DNA from: Lingula anatina
Lineage: Eukaryota > Brachiopoda > Lingulata > Lingulida > Lingulidae
Assembly: GCF_001039355.2 (NCBI RefSeq)
Contig: NW_019773714.1
Location: 570,988 to 618,983 of the forward strand
Reading direction: 5' to 3'
Length of the DNA stretch: 47,996 bases
Part shown: positions 1-11,180 of the stretch, piece after piece
Layout of the letters: every line of letters starts with the position of its first letter
Position numbering within the stretch: the first letter of the stretch is position 1
Program-made: the position numbers and the translations under genes
The notes under the pieces: generated by a model
Seen by the model: the letters and a program-made list of their open reading frames with translations, nothing else
Databases searched by the model: none
Told to the model about the DNA's origin: nothing

Positions 1-419
1 ATTTACGGGGGGGGGGGGGAGGTCACATTTGATCGTTGAAACTTTCTACACATTTGATAACCCCTACATAGTGAAATACTAATGATAACTCATGATTAAT
101 CATGGTAGGGTTCATAAGAACATTAAAATTCTCACTCTGGATGTTCTTATTCAAAATGAGTGTTTACGTACACCAAGGGGAGGTAGTTTGCAAAGGGCTT
201 TAAAACTGATGAAAACCAACAGTGTAAATATAACTTAAACGTGTAATCTATAGACAACACAAAACAACAAATATCGTACACATCTAAAAAACACGTTGTC
301 TTTACAAAATGAAAGGATTATAAAATGGTTTAAATTGAAATGAAAAAAATCACTGTTGTTTTCTGACAAAGACATGTTTAGAAATTGTGTTTAGTCACTT
401 GATGTCTGGTATGTTCCAG

Positions 420-1519
420 CACTCAGAAGGTTTGTGTGCCTATGTAATAATGCTGATGGCCGTCTACTGGCTTACAGAGGCTATACCCATAGCAGTGACT
501 GCTCTGATGCCTGTGGTCCTCATGCCGCTGCTAGGACTGTTGCCTTTAAAAGAAGTGGCTCCTCTTTACTTCAAGGTGACTGTCTTTACCTGATCAGATT
601 GTATTTGTTTGTTTGTTTTTGACAAATCACCTGCTGTATTTCACATTAAATTATCAGAACGATTTTTGAAACTAGGCCTATTGGATGCTATTACGAATAT
701 TTTCCTCAACAAACTTCAGCGTTACTTTTTGTTTTTAAAACCTTTATCTTATATGTCTTTTTTGCTGCTTTTTTGCTGTAGGATATTATAATGTTATTCA
801 TGGGAGGACTGTCGGTGGCCATTGCCATTGAAAAATGGAACCTGCACCAACGCATAGCTCTGAAGATTCTGGGGACAGTTGGAGCCAATCCGAGACTGTA
901 ACTATTGTAATGGCTCTTTAAAATGTTACATTTGCGCTCAGAAGCATTGGTAGAATAGCAGATTGTTTGCATAATTTCGGTGTGAGGGTTGAAATATAGT
1001 TCTAGTTGGTTCCTGTTGCAGGTTTCCAGTTGGTTCCTGTTGCAGGTTCCAGGGATGTTTGAGTTACACCCAGTAATTACCATTGGCTGATGATGTTTGA
1101 TCTAATTTGAATTAATTTATAGTCAGGTCAGTTCTGTGATAGCAGTGGTTTAATTTCAGGTTGATGCTAGGTTTCATGGCACCAACTTGGTTCTTGTCCA
1201 TGTGGATCAGTAACACAGCCTCCACGGCCATGATGATACCCATTGTACAGGCAGTTCTAGACCAACTTAAAGATCATTCAGGTGGTATATTATGCCCGTA
1301 TTAGTATTTGTGATGTCAGGAACTTTCTATTATCGACAGACTTTACTTTTAATTCATACAAACTAACGGTTCTATACTTTTTATCAGATCATGCAAATGC
1401 TTTTCATAGATTTTTGGACAACAAAAAACAACGTCGCACCAAACGATAATACATGTTCCTGTGTGGTTGTAAATATGTACAAATAGATGGTTGTAAATTT
1501 ATATAAACCTTTTTCATAC

Positions 1520-1562
<43 letters not shown>

Positions 1563-4500
1563 CCGGTATATCAAAAGAAAATGAAGGCATTTTCGAGGAC
1601 GCTGTCGAACATACTGAAACTGAAAATGAAGTGTTATCGGAAGGAACGACAGGACAACCAAAGGCCAGTTCGTATGTACCCATTATTAATCATTGTTATC
1701 TGTTATCAAGCAGTTGGCGTGCAAACTGGATTCACTGCTAATATATATGTATTGCGCTTCACTCGTTTGTGTTGCCTAGCACTTGTGTCTGTAGCACGAA
1801 AATTCATGCGTTAGCACTCTGTTGACAGTATCACAGCCAGTACATATCAGAACGGTCAATAGGAGTGCTAACGCATGAATTTTCGTGCTATCATGTCTGC
1901 TGAGGTGATTGCGTTGGGTTATGCAGTGGTTGGTTCAATGCGATTCCAGTAAGAGCGTTAACTAGCGTCCTTGTTCCCTTTTTGAAAGGAATCTTTAATT
2001 TGGAAATCTGGCACTCGTGGTTGCAAAGATCAGACTTCAAATGAGGTGAGATTTAAAACAAGTATACAGATTGTAAGAAAATCGCAAAGTCATACGCCAT
2101 GTAATGAAGTAAGTTTATAAGTTTTATAAAATTGTAATGTTTCGTAGAGAAGATGCCGTCACTCGCACTAACTTCAACATGGTAGTCTCCAGCTCGACTG
2201 CACACCTCACAGAGATGGGAGAGGGAAATCCTGACCGTGACCACAAACAACTATGTAAATGTATGTGTATTGCTGTGGCGTACTCAGCCACAGTTGGCGG
2301 GATTGCCAGCCTGACAGGGACGCCACCTAACCTGGTCATGAAGGGACAATTGGACATGTACGTTCTTATTTTTCACAGAATTCAAGTATTCTTGTATTCA
2401 AAATACGACTTTGGCTACATATTGCCATTTATGGGTTATTAAAGAAAACTGCGGAGATCAGACTGAGATAAATTGCCCAACACAAATTTTTCATCGTTTA
2501 CCAATGTTTCCTTTTTCCTGAAAAGAAACGTACTTACGGGATTACGTAAGGAGACCATGCGCAGTTTGCAAAACGTGTCGGTAAGTTTGCTGCCATTATT
2601 TATTACAGAATCTTTGAAGACAATGACGACACCAATCCCATAACATTTGCCAGCTGGATGGCTTTTGCCGCGCCAACTTCTGCCATCTGTCTTCTTCTGA
2701 GCTGGATATACCTCCAACTTTTCTACTTCAGATGCAGGTATTATCAGAAAAATATAATAAACTTATTTACTGTGATATATTGATGAAAAATTTAATATAT
2801 ACATAAAAGTTCTGTTGGCCACAGGACTTCTTGTAAAAATAAATTTTCTTGGGAAGGGTGTTGAGGTTTGGTTAAAAATTTTTGTATGTATAAATGGTCT
2901 ATGGAAGTAGTATCGTTTACGATTATCAAATTTAGAGAAGGTTCAACAAATATTTATGAAAAAATTGTTTAAAAACGTACTTGAATACATTTTCCCAATA
3001 AATGAAGTCTGAATGTTCTGATTTTTCAAACACAGCATTTCCTAATCATATACGTAATGCATGTTTTTCGAAGCACGTATTCTAATTAAAAAAATGTCGC
3101 CGTTCTTTTTTTGTCTGCTGTCTCTGCTCTGTTCCATTGTGGCCAGTCTTGCAGTATGACTTACATTATGTCTGTGCTGTCTGTCTATTTTAGGTCTGTT
3201 AAAACAGACAGCAGCGTAAAGACAGTAATCCGAGCCCAATATAAAGACTTAGGACCGATCAGGTATTTATAACCAAATTTTTAAAAAATAGATACCGTAT
3301 TTTAATAATTTGACAGCCATTTGCAATTCATTTGAAAACACATATATAAATATAATGTTTCTAAATCTTCTTGCAATTATCAAACACCCAACGTTTATAT
3401 GCTATCATCAGTTTGTCATATTCTGGTGGAAGTTCTTGGTCGTTTATTCTTCAGTTTCGCTGAGGTAATGGTGTTCCTTCATTTTCTGCTGCTGGCAGTC
3501 CTATGGATAACCAGAGACTTGGCAGGATGGGGAGATTTGTTCAAAAAAGGGTACGTTGGTTTAATTTTAATTAAAAGAAGTAAAGAAAAGGGTAATATAA
3601 GTATATAGAACCTTAATCGTTTGGAAGGTCTTGTGAATAGAATAATATTCGTGTCATCCAAATGTAGCAAAACCTCAATGAAAATTTATCAGCTTTAAAA
3701 GATAATGGTGAAAAACTATATATAAAATTACAATAAAGTGCCTAGAGAGGACAACTCCGTAACGTGACAGTCTTGGGGATTTTTGCTTTTTCGCACATTT
3801 TCAGTTACGTTGGTGACGGCGTTCCCGCCATTGCAGTGACCATACTGCTCTTCATGGCGCCAAGTCACCGGCCCCGGGTCTTCTGCTGCAGGGACGCAGC
3901 CGGTAGAGAATTCTTTGTTCAATTTTAGTACGTCCAGTGTGGCGAGATGCAGAGTTCCCAATGTGATAGTACTGAAGATATGCCGATCTATTGTCTGTTG
4001 TTTTATTTAAGTAAAATAAAAATTTTTATAAGAGGATAACGCCTGTAAACAGTTTGTTTGTTATACGTGACAATTGTTCTATATACGTAAATACATGTTT
4101 AATATGTCGACTTTGACATATAAATGTTTGAAGGCATCTAAACTGTTGCAGCCAGTGAAAATCCCAGTCCTCACACTGCCCTCCTCGACTGGCCTTCCGT
4201 CCACCAGAAGATGCCTTGGGGTGTTATTTTACTGCTCGGAGGGGGATTCGCAATCGCAGAAAGTGCGCAGGTAAAATTACGGCTATAGAGATAGACCTAG
4301 CTACGTACGCTTTTAAGTCCATAATACTCATATTTCGTCTCTAAGACAAAGACGTATCGCATACCTTGGTATTATTTTCTGCTATTATTTTCTTGGTAAT
4401 ATTCTCTGATATATCCATCTCCAGAGATCTGGCCTGTCTGTCCTGGTGGGCGGAGCGTTGGCCTCCCTGGACACCGTGTCCCCCCTGGTCCTCCTCCTCC

Positions 4501-5601
4501 TCATCACCACCACCGTCTGCTTCCTCACCGAGGTCGCCAGCAATACCACCATTGCTACTCTGATGATTCCTATACTTGCAGAGCTGGTGAGAATAGTTGT
4601 ATCTACGAACATGTCTTTATTTATTTATTTCTTATGACAATTTTAGTGATATGGGCTATATTTGAGCACAGGCATATTTTGACTGTATTGGTTAACATCC
4701 CAGAATCTATTTATTTGCCATGTTGTAAGTACCTGTCATTAAATGATATATAACAAAGTATATAACAAATATAAGCTTCAGTGAACATCCACTTTCATGT
4801 TATTTTTAATAAGCTAGTTTAAACCTTTAAAAAGGGCCATTATTTAATTCAAAGTGCATATTACAGGCAATCAAAACTGGAGTCCACCCCATATATTTTG
4901 TGTTCCCACCAACGCTGGCTGCCTCATTTGCCTTTATGTTGCCAGTGGCAACCCCACCCAACGCTGTGGTCTTTGCTTATGGTCATCTCAAGATAAAAGA
5001 CATGGTAGGTCTATCTGGCTGTAGCTGCAAAATCTTTGATGCCAGGACATGGCATTGCTGTCACTTTTACAATAAGAGTATGGATTTGAACGAAATTATG
5101 AGAGTGACATAAGCAAGCAAGATGTTGCAAGCCACAAATGGCCAGCACCGCTGCGTGTTTCCCCCATCCCCAACTTTCTTAAAAGAGAAAAAAGGCATAT
5201 TAAAATGTCAGTAAGACAGAAATTGCTGTGTAAACACCACTGCCCTCAGGAACACTCCCATGTTTTATTTCTCCTTCCAGATGATGACTGGTATAGGTAT
5301 GAACATCTTGTGTCTGTTGGTGGTCAACCTGGCAGCTAATACATGGGGTTATGCCTACTTCAGCTTGGGCCAGCCTCCAGCCTGGGTCCAGAGTACAGCC
5401 AATACTACAGCCACTACTCTCCTCATGAATACTACCACTTCCACTATGCCTACAGCCACTACTCTCCTCATGAATACTACCACTTCCACTATGCCTACAG
5501 CCACTACTCTCCTCATGAATACTACCACTTCCACTATGCCTATACGTACAGCCACTACTCTCCTTGTGAATATGACCACCACAGCACCTGCTGGCCCTTA
5601 G
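420..5601 (+). CDS. SLC13-family Na+/dicarboxylate-citrate cotransporter, 5' end missing
   Basis: Plasma-membrane symporter of the SLC13 (DASS) family, which moves di- or tricarboxylates with Na+. Thirteen exons join in frame: 420-575, 782-897, 1160-1281, 1578-1671, 2148-2357, 2609-2737, 3194-3262, 3455-3550, 3805-3902, 4152-4270, 4425-4586, 4867-5004 and 5281-5601 (609 residues to the stop). Both family SNT motifs are present: [13 protein letters not shown] (exon 3) and [13 protein letters not shown] (exon 11). Exon 12 carries the family signature [17 protein letters not shown]. Exon 4 encodes a variable acidic cytoplasmic loop; its acceptor follows an (ATT)n tract and is the least certain. 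The N-terminal exon(s) with the first membrane helix are not seen and should lie left of the window. Sequence resembles the SLC13A2/3/5 group more than the sulfate carriers, but substrate cannot be decided. The C-terminus carries a repeat array described separately. Family assignment is near certain. Confidence 0.93.
1001..1050. repeat. 21-bp tandem duplication in SLC13 intron
   Basis: The string agttggttcctgttgcagg occurs twice in direct succession within the intron after exon 782-897. No function is visible. Confidence 0.7.
1520..1562. repeat. (ATT)n microsatellite
   Basis: About 14 perfect trinucleotide repeats lie just upstream of SLC13 exon 1578-1671. The repeat replaces the usual polypyrimidine tract, so the exon's acceptor context is poor. 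Confidence 0.95.
1792..1890. repeat. Perfect 28-bp inverted repeat (hairpin) in SLC13 intron
   Basis: The left arm 1792-1819 and right arm 1863-1890 are exact reverse complements, separated by a 43-nt loop. This looks like a small foldback element or MITE remnant. No clean target-site duplication is visible. Confidence 0.85.
5401..5575 (+). repeat. 45-bp coding minisatellite, 3 copies, in the SLC13 last exon
   Basis: Three near-identical 45-nt units encode [15 protein letters not shown] at the extreme C-terminus, followed by a degraded fourth ([12 protein letters not shown]). The frame is kept. Each unit contains an N-glycosylation sequon (NTT), and NTT and NMT sequons flank the array. In SLC13 cotransporters the C-terminus is extracellular, so this adds a Thr-rich, potentially glycosylated tail. 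Confidence 0.9.
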
Positions 5602-6691
5602 CATTATAATGATAACATATGCATTTACAAGGGCTTTCTTTTATAAAATATAAAAGTATGTCCACCTCTAATTTGGTAAGCAATTTATGCAATATAGTAA
5701 CCCATGATACTGGTACAATGATGCATGTTTTTGAAGACACTGGTACAATGATGCACGTTTTTGAAGACAAATATTTTATGGATAAACCCAAGAACATCTG
5801 AAAATAGACTTATACTATGGACCCTCTTGAGAGAAATGTTATTTTGCCAGTGGCATTACAGAAACTTTGAAGCAACATTTCAGAAATAAAGACAGATAAG
5901 AAACATAAGTACTGTTTATTCCAATAACTGAGTAAAATGTATAATATGGCAACTATAAAATAGCACCTGAAAATGTAAAATTGCTAAACAAATAAACAGA
6001 GCAAGTTAGTTTAAAGAAAACTCTTGATCTTTTGTATTAAAAATATGGCATTACTTATTTTTAATTGTACATATAAGAGTTGGAAATAATTATAAATGCA
6101 CAATAAATGCTTCTTTCACAAAATGGAAGACCTGAAGATGTAGCACCTAAAGAAGTTTAAAATAAGTCACTTGTACTAAGCAGACGTATGCTACATGGGA
6201 GCAATACACGGTTTTCCTCCTCTTTAAAAAAGAAGAAAGAATAAATGGGGTTTATTACCTCTATCTCACACCTACATTGATTGCTTGACTGCTTTTACAT
6301 CTTTGCCATCAGAATATATCATCTTTCACCTTTCCCCCCCCCCCTTTCCCCTCTACACGTACGCTCTAATAAAAACACTCCCATCCACGCACATTTACAG
6401 GTACTGATAGGCGCACTCACACACAAACACACACACACACCTACTTTTATACATAGATATAAATCTAACTAAAGTTACACTAAATATACTTTGACCTTTT
6501 TGCTGCATATAAATATCCACTGTTAAATCTCAATGTTGTCCCGAAGAGGGGAGAAAAGTTAGTAACATGTATGTACCAAAAAATTCAAACATACAACACA
6601 TCAACATTTCTGGACAATCTCATTACATAAAAGATCATATGTTATGCTTTCATACAAGTGTTCATACTGTGAATCATGTATCACACTTGAG
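5602..6691. other. 3'-UTR / intergenic region between convergent SLC13 and OGFOD2
   Basis: No coding exon is seen. It holds a 33-bp tandem duplication (about 5704-5769, two copies of a unit containing actggtacaatgatgca), an AATAAA at about 5884 that fits polyadenylation of SLC13, a C-tract (about 6336-6345) and a short CA repeat (about 6419-6440). Confidence 0.6.
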
Positions 6692-9600
6692 TCAACTTGC
6701 TGCACAAACATTGACATTCTTCTTTTCTTTGGTAAATCCATCTCCACCTCCAACAGTCGGCACTAGGTGTGGCTTCTCATCACACATGGGACATTTCTGG
6801 TTTCGCACCTTGGACGACCTCATCCAAATAATCAGATTATACCTCTCTCCATCCTGAATAGGCAGCGCCCCGTGCATGTGCTGCCCTCTATGTATTAACC
6901 CATGTGTGGGTTTATGTTTGTATTCTGCACACTGGCCCATATCATGTGGCTGGGGGGAACCTTTCATTTTTCCAAAGAACAGTGATCCCTCGTCAAAGTC
7001 TCTCCCCAGTGATATATTGAGTGTCACCTCGGCATTGTCATAGTGGTAGCTCAGAGACAAGTCCTGGTCCAGTTTGTATGTGACAACAAAGGCCTTGTGG
7101 GAGTCCAAGCTGTCCCCGCCCCAGTCTGGGTACAACAGGCTGGTGATGGGTCTCAGGTAGTCCTCACGGAGAGGGGTGATTAAACCTTCGTCAAATCCCA
7201 GCTCATTTAGCAGAGTCTGAAAATATGTTTGATGTAATGATTAATAAAATTGGTCCAAAAAGAATATATCTGGATCTGAAAAATTTTCCAATAAGCTGTG
7301 TTAATCAAAAACTACTTAATACCTTTACATGCATTGTACCAAGCACTTACTTGTGTGACAATATGGACTATAAGTAGTTTATCAAATTACTGATCAAATT
7401 ACTGGCATCATCTTTCAGTTCTTACCCCATATTTGTTCATTGTATTTGGCCTTCCTTTAGGCATGTCTGAATTTTCAAAATTAATCATTTCTTCTATGAA
7501 ATCTTCACAAAACTGTGGAGTGAAAACCGGAAATGAATACACTCTGTCTGCTGTAAAGAAAAATAAAATAACTATTTAGAAATATTTGTAATAAGTACTT
7601 CAGAAATTTAAGGGGAGTTTCAGCTAGCATTGTAGCAAAGGTATTGCAAATGCTTTAAAACTATTTTGGGTAAAGGAAATCAAAAGCTTAAAATCATAAA
7701 GTTACTTTATTACTGTACATTTTATGTCTATATATCCTCCAATGACTTACCTGTTTCCATCCCCAACTTCTGCACCACACTATCTTTTGTTGCCTCTGGT
7801 AACTTGCAGTGTTCCACCAACCTCAGGAATGCTGGGGCTAAGAAGTTTTCCTGTAAGGTGCGGAACATTTTAATTTTGTCTTTATAAGCTACTGATTTGG
7901 TGGATCCTATACGTCATGTTACTCAATTGACATGTACTTTTATAATGCTACTTTGGAAAGGATTAATACCTGTCAAGTAAAAAGGAAGTCCTTTCAAGAA
8001 TTTGAAATCATCAACAGTTTTCAGACTTTGCAAAATTGATGATTCTTTTCACAGTTTTTCAGGGACTGATATTATAATATGTTCTTGATACAGTAGTTTC
8101 TCTCTCAGTTACCCTGCCCAACAATGTCATAATAACTCTTGTCTACCTGAAGGTTATACACATGTGGTTTCAGCGGGGTGTACTTCTGCTGAATTTCCTC
8201 ACTTCGCTTCAAAGTCTGCTGACCCAGTGATTTCCGTCTTTCAATTTCTTCTTGAATCTAAGATAAGACAGATACATTTATGTCACCTATAAATTGAGTT
8301 TAAGGTGAGAACAGTTCATATTATTATACACCCATAGTAGGCAATATACATGTACATGTTTAGTTTAGAAGTTCAAAAATCACAAACAACATCAAAAAAC
8401 TGGGTGCTTTCCAGTCAAAAGAAATGTCATTCATAATTAACAATTCCCAATTATTTTATATCTGCTTATGAAAATCACATTTTTCACAAATAACTTCCAG
8501 CTCCAAATATAAAAGTAAATGTTTTATCGATCACTACCTCTGTTATTAACTGGTTTACTTTGGCATCTGTATCACATCCCTTTTGTTTCAAAATCTAAAA
8601 AGAAAAAGAGAAATGTTTCAGTATCAGTTTAAACAAACTTAGGCCTACCAAAAGGTTGGGACATAATAACAAATGTACAGGATACCAGGACAAAGACAGT
8701 GAAGTTGGCGTCACATTGTTTTTATCATATAAAATAAATACATGTACTNCCCTCTATGTATTAACCCATGTGTGGGTTTATGTTTGTATTCTGCACACTG
8801 GCCCATATCATGTGGCTGGGGGGAACCTTTCATTTTTCCAAAGAACAGTGATCCCTCGTCAAAGTCTCTCCCCAGTGATATATTGAGTGTCACCTCGGCA
8901 TTGTCATAGTGGTAGCTCAGAGACAAGTCCTGGTCCAGTTTGTATGTGACAACAAAGGCCTTGTGGGAGTCCAAGCTGTCCCCGCCCCAGTCTGGGTACA
9001 ACAGGCTGGTGATGGGTCTCAGGTAGTCCTCACGGAGAGGGGTGATTAAACCTTCGTCAAATCCCAGCTCATTTAGCAGAGTCTGAAAATATGTTTGATG
9101 TAATGATTAATAAAATTGGTCCAAAAAGAATATATCTGGATCTGAAAAATTTTCCAATAAGCTGTGTTAATCAAAAACTACTTAATACCTTTACATGCAT
9201 TGTACCAAGCACTTACTTGTGTGACAATATGGACTATAAGTAGTTTATCAAATTACTGATCAAATTACTGGCATCATCTTTCAGTTCTTACCCCATATTT
9301 GTTCATTGTATTTGGCCTTCCTTTAGGCATGTCTGAATTTTCAAAATTAATCATTTCTTCTATGAAATCTTCACAAAACTGTGGAGTGAAAACCGGAAAT
9401 GAATACACTCTGTCTGCTGTAAAGAAAAATAAAATAACTATTTAGAAATATTTGTAATAAGTACTTCAGAAATTTAAGGGGAGTTTCAGCTAGCATTGTA
9501 GCAAAGGTATTGCAAATGCTTTAAAACTATTTTGGGTAAAGGAAATCAAAAGCTTAAAATCATAAAGTTACTTTATTACTGTACATTTTATGTCTATATA

Positions 9601-11145
9601 TCCTCCAATGACTTACCTGTTTCCATCCCCAACTTCTGCACCACACTATCTTTTGTTGCCTCTGGTAACTTGCAGTGTTCCACCAACCTCAGGAATGCTG
9701 GGGCTAAGAAGTTTTCCTGTAAGGTGCGGAACATTTTAATTTTGTCTTTATAAGCTACTGATTTGGTGGATCCTATACGTCATGTTACTCAATTGACATG
9801 TACTTTTATAATGCTACTTTGGAAAGGATTAATACCTGTCAAGTAAAAAGGAAGTCCTTTCAAGAATTTGAAATCATCAACAGTTTTCAGACTTTGCAAA
9901 ATTGATGATTCTTTTCACAGTTTTTCAGGGACTGATATTATAATATGTTCTTGATACAGTAGTTTCTCTCTCAGTTACCCTGCCCAACAATGTCATAATA
10001 ACTCTTGTCTACCTGAAGGTTATACACATGTGGTTTCAGCGGGGTGTACTTCTGCTGAATTTCCTCACTTCGCTTCAAAGTCTGCTGACCCAGTGATTTC
10101 CGTCTTTCAATTTCTTCTTGAATCTAAGATAAGACAGATACATTTATGTCACCTATAAATTGAGTTTAAGGTGAGAACAGTTCATATTATTATACACCCA
10201 TAGTAGGCAATATACATGTACATGTTTAGTTTAGAAGTTCAAAAATCACAAACAACATCAAAAAACTGGGTGCTTTCCAGTCAAAAGAAATGTCATTCAT
10301 AATTAACAATTCCCAATTATTTTATATCTGCTTATGAAAATCACATTTTTCACAAATAACTTCCAGCTCCAAATATAAAAGTAAATGTTTTATCGATCAC
10401 TACCTCTGTTATTAACTGGTTTACTTTGGCATCTGTATCACATCCCTTTTGTTTCAAAATCTAAAAAGAAAAAGAGAAATGTTTCAGTATCAGTTTAAAC
10501 AAACTTAGGCCTACCAAAAGGTTGGGACATAATAACAAATGTACAGGATACCAGGACAAAGACAGTGAAGTTGGCGTCACATTGTTTTTATCATATAAAA
10601 TAAATACTGTCATTGAGAGAGTCACAAGAAGTCAAGCATCCTAGAACCCATTTCCTGGTCTGGTCTCAGGCATTCATGGTGAGAAACAAATGTTATTATC
10701 CTTGTAATATATACGTACATGAAGGCTGGAACAACACTCAACAGTAACTTACCGAGTACTGTAAGTTATACAGAGCCAGAGGCAGTTGAAAAGCTGCGAG
10801 TTATGCCTTTATGTTTTGACATGTTCCTCGCAAGTAAGCAGTCAAAAATGGGGAATTATTTCCAACCTAACTTGCCTACCCTATTCAGCACTTTTGTACA
10901 CACTTTTTTTTATTTCACAGGCTAAATTTTCGGACTAGGCCTAAAGTTAATACACCACTCCCTAATTTTACGTCCGCTAATGTTGGGATTGGAAATTGAC
11001 CAAAGAATTATAATTCATAAGCTATTCTCACCGTTCCATATTCTTTCAAAAACTGTTGTCGATTATGGAAGTTAAAATGAATGTCATATTTCGATACAAA
11101 GATATTCCGAGTGAAAAAACAACTGCAAACGTAAAATTGCTTCAT
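6692..11145 (-). CDS. OGFOD2: OGFOD2: 2-oxoglutarate/Fe(II)-dependent oxygenase domain protein 2
   Basis: Predicted Fe(II)/2-oxoglutarate dioxygenase; its substrate is not established. Six exons on the minus strand: 11032-11145, 8538-8594, 8147-8257, 7751-7850, 7426-7550 and 6692-7216. They join to 343 residues, against about 350 in the human protein. The start MKQFYVCSCFFTRN aligns with the Cys-rich human N-terminus. Exon 5 contains FENSDMPKGRPNTMNKYG. The last exon contains the catalytic HxD (SYHYDNAE), the distal His (THGLIHRGQHMHG) and the 2OG-binding Arg (NLIIWMR), then the family C-terminus KCPMC...DGFTKE...VCAAS. Exons 2-6 also occur a second time at 8750-10460 (exon 6 cut at the single N at 8749). 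I treat that as an assembly duplication, so the true gene is probably about 1.87 kb shorter. It is divergent from C22orf39. Confidence 0.92.
6884..8740. repeat. Copy 1 of exact 1.86-kb direct duplication (OGFOD2 exons 2-6)
   Basis: This segment reappears at 8750-10606 with constant offset 1866, and I found no differences in either exons or introns. It is followed by a few bases of unrelated sequence and one N (8749). Identity through introns plus the N join argues for a falsely duplicated contig end rather than a biological repeat. Confidence 0.9.
8750..10606. repeat. Copy 2 of exact 1.86-kb direct duplication (OGFOD2 exons 2-6)
   Basis: It carries OGFOD2 exons at 10404-10460, 10013-10123, 9617-9716, 9292-9416 and a truncated last exon, 8750-9082. 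The truncated exon lacks the final C-terminal part found in copy 1 (WMR arginine and the Cys-rich tail). Only this copy continues into the unique sequence leading to exon 1. Confidence 0.9.
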
Positions 11146-11180
11146 TGTGGACTGCACAGGAAGTTCATTACCGGAAGTTT
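11146..11180. promoter_or_regulatory. Candidate compact bidirectional promoter OGFOD2 / C22orf39
   Basis: Only 35 bp separate the OGFOD2 start codon (11145, minus) from the first in-frame ATG of the divergent gene (11181, plus), or 62 bp if translation starts at 11208. The two transcripts must therefore share a promoter or overlap at their 5' ends. I see no TATA box. The functional interval probably extends into both first exons. Confidence 0.5.

Noticed and set aside
1404-1661. Minus-strand ORF with poly-Asn
   Set aside because: Created by the (ATT)n microsatellite and antisense to an SLC13 exon.
5200-5604. Minus-strand Gly/Ser/His repeat ORF
   Set aside because: Shadow of the SLC13 coding minisatellite; the plus strand has splice site, frame and homology.
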